Assembly (NCBI GenBank): GCA_020049615.1
Contig: JAIFKN010000037.1
Location: 1 to 10,182 of the forward strand
Reading direction: 5' to 3'
DNA from: a bacterium
GTDB taxonomy: Bacteria; Planctomycetota; UBA11346
DNA: 10,182 bases
In this document: positions 6,672 to 10,182 of the stretch, one piece after another
Layout of the letters: each line of letters begins with the position of its first letter
Numbering within the stretch: the first letter of the stretch is position 1
Notes under the pieces: model-generated
Database searches by the model: none
Told to the model about the DNA's origin: nothing
The model's input: the letters and a program-made list of their open reading frames with translations, nothing else
Made by a program: the position numbers and the translations under genes

Positions 6672-7271
6672 ATGGCACGGATGAATGGACCAGTGAAGGG
6701 CGGCGGCAGCAGCGGCCCCGGCCAGCCCGGCGGCGCCGATGGCGGACGCGGACGCGGTGATCGCGGCGACCGTCGTGGCGGCCCCCCGCGCGAGCGCGAG
6801 AGCCGTAGCGCCCTCTACAAGGAGGACGTGGTGCGGATCAACCGCTGCGCCAAGGTCACCTCGGGCGGCAAGCGCTTCTCCTTCTCGGCCTTCGTCGTCC
6901 TCGGCGACAGCAAGGGCAAGGTAGGATTCGGTCAGGGCAAGGCCAAGGAAGTGGCCAGCTCGATCGACAAGGCCGTCAGGAACGGCGAGAAGAACGTCAA
7001 GCCGTTCCCGATCGTCAACGGCACCGTGCCGCATGAGGTCGAAGGCCGCTTCGGTTCATCGCGCGTCCGACTGATCCCGGCCGCCCCCGGCACGGGCGTC
7101 ATCGCCGGCAAGAGCGTCCGCTCGGTGCTCGAAAAGGTCGGGATCCATGACATCCTGACCAAGGCCTACGGCAGCCGCAACCCGATGAACGTGGTGCGCG
7201 CAACCTTCGACGCGCTGTCGCGCCTGCGCACCAAAGAGCAGTACCAGGTGCTGCGTGGAGTCGAACTGTGA
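6672..7271 (+). CDS. rpsE: 30S ribosomal protein S5 with Gly/Arg-rich N-terminal extension
   Basis: This 199-residue S5 is longer than the usual 160-175. The conserved part begins around residue 49: YKEDVVRINRCAKVTSGGKR, then FSFSAFVVLGDSKGKVGFGQGKAKEV, the double-stranded-RNA-binding-like S5 domain. It continues through VNGTVPHEVEGRFGSSRVRL, GTGVIAGKSVRSVLE, GIHDILTKAYGS and NVVRATFDALSRLR. S5 lies at the mRNA entry channel with S3 and S4 and affects decoding fidelity. Residues 9-40 are a low-complexity segment of Gly, Arg, Asp, Ser and Pro that includes RGRGDRGDRRGG. The TGA overlaps the rplO GTG by four bases, so no room exists for rpmD, which normally sits here. Confidence 0.97.
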   Translation: MARMNGPVKGGGSSGPGQPGGADGGRGRGDRGDRRGGPPRERESRSALYKEDVVRINRCAKVTSGGKRFSFSAFVVLGDSKGKVGFGQGKAKEVASSIDKAVRNGEKNVKPFPIVNGTVPHEVEGRFGSSRVRLIPAAPGTGVIAGKSVRSVLEKVGIHDILTKAYGSRNPMNVVRATFDALSRLRTKEQYQVLRGVEL

Positions 7272-7753
7272 GCCTGCAAGACATCACTTCCGTCGACGTC
7301 AGCCGCGCCAAGCGCCGTCGCGTCGGTCGCGGCCTCGGCAGCGGCCTGGGCAAGACCGGTGGCCGTGGCAGCAAGGGCGAAGGCTCGCGCACCGGCGGCA
7401 AGAACCGCGGCCCGATGTTCGAAGGTGGCCAGAAGCCCCTGTGGATGCGCATCCCCAAGCGCGGCTTCAGCAACTACGTGCACAAGAACCGCTTCCAGGC
7501 CGTCCGCCTGGATGTCGTCCTGAAGCTGATCGAAGGCGCGACGATCGACACCGCCGCCCTGACCGCCGTCGGCCTGGTCCGTGGCGACACCCCGATCAAG
7601 CTGATCGGCGGCCGCGGCGACGCCAAGCTGACCCGCAAACTCAACGTCTCGCTCGACAAGGTCAGCGCGTCCGTCAAGGAGGCCATCACGGCCGCCGGCG
7701 GCACGGTGACCGAAACCCTCCCCGCTCCGGCCGCGCCGGCTGCTGGCGAGTAA
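7268..7753 (+). CDS. rplO: 50S ribosomal protein L15
   Basis: This 161-residue protein starts at GTG 7268, overlapping the rpsE stop, with a GGAG at 7257-7260 seven bases upstream. The glycine- and arginine-rich N-terminal arm VGRGLGSGLGKTGGRGSKG (19-37), then FEGGQKPLWMRIPKRGFSN, is the L15 signature that threads into 23S rRNA. The C-terminal domain shows AVGLVRGDTPIKLIGGRGDA, TRKLNVSLDKVSASVKEAI and AAGGTVTETLP. L15 is a late assembly protein of the large subunit. The last residues are an Ala/Pro-rich tail. secY follows after 15 bases. Confidence 0.97.
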   Translation: MSLQDITSVDVSRAKRRRVGRGLGSGLGKTGGRGSKGEGSRTGGKNRGPMFEGGQKPLWMRIPKRGFSNYVHKNRFQAVRLDVVLKLIEGATIDTAALTAVGLVRGDTPIKLIGGRGDAKLTRKLNVSLDKVSASVKEAITAAGGTVTETLPAPAAPAAGE

Positions 7754-7768
7754 GGACGCGGACGCCGG

Positions 7769-9115
7769 ATGGCCCAGCAGGATCTCGTCGAGAGCCCGGT
7801 CAAGGAGCTGGTCCGGCGTTTCCTCATCACCTTCGTGCTGGGGGTGGTGGTCTACCGGCTCGGCGTGTTCATCCCCATTCCAGGGGTCAACGCCGATGCG
7901 CTGAAGAGCATCATCGACGGTGGCATGGGTGGCGATGGCAACGCGCTCAAGGCGATGCTGGCCTACGCCAACATGTTCAACGGCGGCGCCATCGCCCAGG
8001 CCTCGATCTTCGGCCTCGGCATCACGCCGTACATCTCGGCCTCGATCATCATGCAGTTGATGACCTTCAGTGTTCCGACGCTGAAGGCTCTGCAGAAGGA
8101 AGGCGAGACCGGACGCCGCAAGATCAATCAGTACACTCGCTATCTGACCCTGGTGATCGCGCTGGTCCAGAGCGCCGTGGCGGCCATTGCGCTGTCGCGC
8201 TATAGCGCTGGCGGCACGGTCCTGCTGACGCCGGAGGCGCTCTCCAACACCGCCCTGTGGGTGACCCAGTCGGTGCTGGTCATCACCACCGGTTCCATGC
8301 TGATCCTGTGGATCGCCGACCAGGTCACCCGCTTCGGCATCGGCAACGGTGTCTCCATCGTGATCATGATCTCGATCATGGCCTACCTGCCTGGTGCGTT
8401 CGGCGGCCATGCCAGCGACCTCGCCCCCCTGCTCGGGCTGATCATCGTCTGCCTGATCATCATCGCGGCGATCATCGTCGTGGTCCAGGCGGTCAGGCGG
8501 GTCAACCTCGAACAGCAGCGCCGGGTGCAAGGCAATCGCGTGTACGGCGGCGCCCAGACCACCCTGCCGCTCAAGCTCAACCAGGCCAACGTCATCCCGG
8601 TCATCTTCGCCCAGCCGGTCATCGTCCTGCTGGTGATGCTCGCGGCCTCGCCTCTGCTGGCCACGGTCGGCCTCGACCAGTTCATGGGCTACGGCAACCC
8701 CGGCCACCGCCTGGTCTTCGCCATCCTGATCGTCGCCTTCACCTACTTCTACATCTCGATCACCTTCGACCTCAATGACCTGACCAACCACTTCAAGCAG
8801 GCCGGCTTCTTCGTCCGTGGCATCAAGCCGGGCAAGAACACGGTCGACTACATCGGGTCGATCATGACCCGCATCACCTTCGTCGGCGCCATCTTCCTGG
8901 CCATCATCTCCATCCTGCCCGAGTCGCTGGCCGGCGCCTTCGGCATGCAGGGCCAGGGAGCCGTGCTGCTCGGCGGCACCGGTCTGCTCATCGTCGTCGG
9001 CGTCCTGCTCGATGTGATGCAGAAGGTCGGCTCGTTCATGCTCGCCCACAAGTACGGCGGGGTCGCCGGAGCCGGCGGCCTCGGCGGCGGCAAGAAGCCG
9101 GGAAAGAGGTTCTGA
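7769..9115 (+). CDS. secY: Protein translocase subunit SecY
   Basis: This 448-residue inner-membrane protein has ten predicted hydrophobic segments, near residues 17-38, 75-98, 124-143, 163-182, 192-210, 219-241, 274-294, 313-333, 367-386 and 397-417. Family landmarks are the plug region [20 protein letters not shown] (72-91), [11 protein letters not shown] (190-200), the cytosolic loop with [20 protein letters not shown] (259-278), and the C5 loop [12 protein letters not shown] (347-358). SecY forms the channel with SecE and SecG and accepts preproteins from SecA or the ribosome. The C5 loop has Lys353 where most bacteria have an essential Arg. The C-terminal tail 430-448 is Gly-rich and basic. 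TAAGGA at 7751-7756 (overlapping the rplO stop) is the likely but rather distant ribosome-binding site. infA starts one base after the stop. Confidence 0.98.
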   Translation: MAQQDLVESPVKELVRRFLITFVLGVVVYRLGVFIPIPGVNADALKSIIDGGMGGDGNALKAMLAYANMFNGGAIAQASIFGLGITPYISASIIMQLMTFSVPTLKALQKEGETGRRKINQYTRYLTLVIALVQSAVAAIALSRYSAGGTVLLTPEALSNTALWVTQSVLVITTGSMLILWIADQVTRFGIGNGVSIVIMISIMAYLPGAFGGHASDLAPLLGLIIVCLIIIAAIIVVVQAVRRVNLEQQRRVQGNRVYGGAQTTLPLKLNQANVIPVIFAQPVIVLLVMLAASPLLATVGLDQFMGYGNPGHRLVFAILIVAFTYFYISITFDLNDLTNHFKQAGFFVRGIKPGKNTVDYIGSIMTRITFVGAIFLAIISILPESLAGAFGMQGQGAVLLGGTGLLIVVGVLLDVMQKVGSFMLAHKYGGVAGAGGLGGGKKPGKRF

Positions 9116-9116
9116 C

Positions 9117-9347
9117 ATGGCCAAAGAAGAAGCCATCCGCCTCGAAGCGATCGTGAAGGAGAAGCTGCCCAACGCCCGCTTCCGCGTCGCCGTGACCATG
9201 CCTGGCGGCAAGGAGCACGACCTGCTCGCCCACGTCTCGGGCAAGATCCGGATGCACTACATCCGCATCCTCCCCGGCGACAAGGTCACCATCGAGATGT
9301 CCCCCTACGACCTCACCCGCGGCCGCATCGTCTACCGCGAAGCCTGA
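9117..9347 (+). CDS. infA: Translation initiation factor IF-1
   Basis: This 76-residue single OB-fold protein is typical of IF-1 (usually 72-73). Conserved segments are [44 protein letters not shown] (36-55) and [17 protein letters not shown]-1 occupies the ribosomal A site during initiation and works with IF-2 and IF-3. The extra residues are in the loop before LLAHVSGK (MPGGKEHD). AAAGAGG at 9103-9109, in the end of secY, supports ATG 9117. It sits directly after secY with no adk or map in between. Confidence 0.98.
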   Translation: MAKEEAIRLEAIVKEKLPNARFRVAVTMPGGKEHDLLAHVSGKIRMHYIRILPGDKVTIEMSPYDLTRGRIVYREA

Positions 9348-9373
9348 GCAGAAAGAGCAGAAGGAATACCACC

Positions 9374-9487
9374 ATGAAAGTGCTCGCCTCCGTCCGCAAG
9401 CGCTGCGAGAATTGCAAGATCGTGCGCCGCAAGGGCCGCGTCCGCATCGTCTGCAGCGACCCCAATCACAAGCAGCGTCAGGGCTGA
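9374..9487 (+). CDS. rpmJ: 50S ribosomal protein L36
   Basis: A 37-residue reading frame from ATG 9374 to TGA 9485-9487 encodes [19 protein letters not shown], then [18 protein letters not shown]. This is the complete L36 family sequence. The zinc ribbon ligands Cys11, Cys14, Cys27 and His32 are all present, so this is the zinc-binding form. L36 is the smallest large-subunit protein and fastens 23S rRNA helices near the factor-binding side. AAGGAA at 9361-9366 is seven bases before the start. Its position between infA and rpsM is the usual one. Confidence 0.97.
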   Translation: MKVLASVRKRCENCKIVRRKGRVRIVCSDPNHKQRQG

Positions 9488-9513
9488 TCCAGAAAGCCGG
9501 AAAGAAGACAGCT

Positions 9514-9891
9514 ATGCCCCGTATCCTCGGCGTCGACATCCCCCAGAACAAGAAGGTGCCCTATTCGCTGGCGCACCTCTACGGCATCGGTCTGCACCGC
9601 GCACGCATCGTGTGCAAGGAGTGCGGCGTCGATGAGCACCGCCGCGCCCACCAGCTGACCGAGGAGGAGCTGGGCAAGATCACCTCCTTCATCGAGTCGA
9701 ACTACGTCATCGAGGGCTCGCTTCGCCGCGAGATCTCGGCCAACGTCCAGCGGTTCAAGGAGATCGGATGCTACCGTGGCTACCGCCACGCCCGCAGCCT
9801 GCCCTGCCGCGGCCAGCGCACGCGCACCAACTCGCGCACGCGCAAGGGCAAGAAGAAGACCGTCGCCAACAAGAAGATCCTCCGCAAGTGA
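9514..9891 (+). CDS. rpsM: 30S ribosomal protein S13
   Basis: This 125-residue protein begins at ATG 9514 with MPRILGVDIPQNKKVPYSLA, then HLYGIG. The middle carries LTEEELGKITSFIESNYVIEGSLRREI, and the C-terminal arm has the signature CYRGYRHARSLPCRGQRTRT, then NSRTRKGKKKTVANKK. S13 is in the 30S head, pairs with S19 and touches P-site tRNA and the large subunit. The frame is open upstream to an ATG at 9412, but that lies inside rpmJ and yields non-family sequence; MPRILGVDIP is the universal S13 start. The purine-rich GGAAAGAAGA (9499-9508) serves as ribosome-binding site. Confidence 0.98.
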   Translation: MPRILGVDIPQNKKVPYSLAHLYGIGLHRARIVCKECGVDEHRRAHQLTEEELGKITSFIESNYVIEGSLRREISANVQRFKEIGCYRGYRHARSLPCRGQRTRTNSRTRKGKKKTVANKKILRK

Positions 9892-9905
9892 TCGGGAACT
9901 GAGAC

Positions 9906-10182
9906 ATGGCCTATAACAAGAAGAAGGTGAAGAAGACGCTGCGCACCGGCATCGTCTTCGTCAACGCCACCTTCAACAACACCATCATCGCGATCACGGA
10001 CGCCAACGGCGACGTTGCCGCCTGGGAGTCCGCCGGCTCGATCGGCTACAAGGGCTCGCGCAAGAGCACGCCCTTCGCCGCCCAGCTGGCCATGGAGCGC
10101 TGCGCCGAGAAGGCCAGCAAGCTCGGGCTCAAGGAGGTCGAGGTCCGCGTGCGCGGTCCCGGCGCCGGCCGCGAGAGCGCCA
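9906..10182 (+). CDS. rpsK: 30S ribosomal protein S11, N-terminal part (runs off the window)
   Basis: From ATG 9906, 92 complete codons are visible before the window ends. They encode [56 protein letters not shown] and [15 protein letters not shown]. These are the core motifs of S11; about 35 further residues are expected. S11 lies on the platform of the small subunit with S18 and S6, near the mRNA exit and E site. The basic N-terminal arm is shorter than in E. coli. GGGAA at 9894-9898 precedes the start, and rpsM ends 14 bases upstream. In other bacteria rpsD, rpoA and rplQ follow; these are outside the window. Confidence 0.97.
   Translation, partial: MAYNKKKVKKTLRTGIVFVNATFNNTIIAITDANGDVAAWESAGSIGYKGSRKSTPFAAQLAMERCAEKASKLGLKEVEVRVRGPGAGRESA

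Noticed and set aside
7166..9244. A 692-codon open frame on the minus strand opposite secY, infA and rplO
   Set aside because: Its product is Asp/Gln/His/Gly-rich low-complexity sequence with no recognisable domain. Strong G/C use at third positions on the + strand removes stops from the antisense frame, and the same occurs opposite most genes here.
9346..9362. Direct repeat GAGCAGAA at 9346-9353 and 9355-9362
   Set aside because: It is only eight bases long, in a purine-rich leader before rpmJ, and best seen as Shine-Dalgarno-like drift.
9412..9513. Upstream extension of rpsM from ATG 9412
   Set aside because: It runs through rpmJ in another frame; the universal S13 start MPRILGVDIP is at 9514.

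Overview
The window is one uninterrupted stretch of the bacterial S10-spc-alpha ribosomal protein superoperon. Every gene is on the + strand. The order is rplD (3' end only), rplW, rplB, rpsS, rplV, rpsC, rplP, rpmC, rpsQ, rplN, rplX, rplE, rpsN (frameshifted), rpsH, rplF, rplR, rpsE, rplO, secY, infA, rpmJ, rpsM and rpsK (5' part only). Almost every base is coding. The longest gap is 61 bases (rplR to rpsE), and many junctions overlap by 1 or 4 bases (TGATG, ATGA, GTGA), as expected for one translationally coupled transcript. I see no convincing promoter or intrinsic terminator, no RNA gene, no mobile element and no CRISPR array.

The organism is a G+C-rich bacterium. Third codon positions are overwhelmingly G or C, TGA is the commonest stop, and six starts are GTG. 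Gene order is the standard bacterial one, with two simplifications: rpmD (L30) is missing between rpsE and rplO, and adk and map are missing between secY and infA. These losses, a zinc-free S14 and the character of the S3, S13 and S11 sequences lead me to suggest, with low confidence, the Planctomycetota or a relative in the PVC group. The sequence alone does not prove this.

Region by region: 1-3541 is the S10 part (L4 to S17), 3576-7753 the spc part (L14 to L15), 7769-9115 the translocon gene secY, and 9117-10182 the start of an alpha-type block (IF1, L36, S13, S11). Together the genes encode core components of both ribosomal subunits, an initiation factor, and the membrane channel through which many nascent proteins leave the cytoplasm.

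The most notable anomaly is in rpsN. The N-terminal third of S14 (from GTG 4916) and its C-terminal two thirds (ending at TGA 5189) lie in different frames. Going from one to the other requires skipping one nucleotide near 5003-5012, in the loop of a G+C-rich hairpin. This could be a sequencing or assembly error, a broken copy backed up elsewhere, or a real +1 frameshift. Other points for a second look are a perfect 9-bp hairpin just before rpsE, a Gly/Arg-rich N-terminal extension on S5, an Arg-to-Lys change in a key cytosolic loop of SecY, and altered residues beside the conserved histidine of L2. I found no evidence of an undescribed multi-gene system; this is a conserved housekeeping locus with local oddities.
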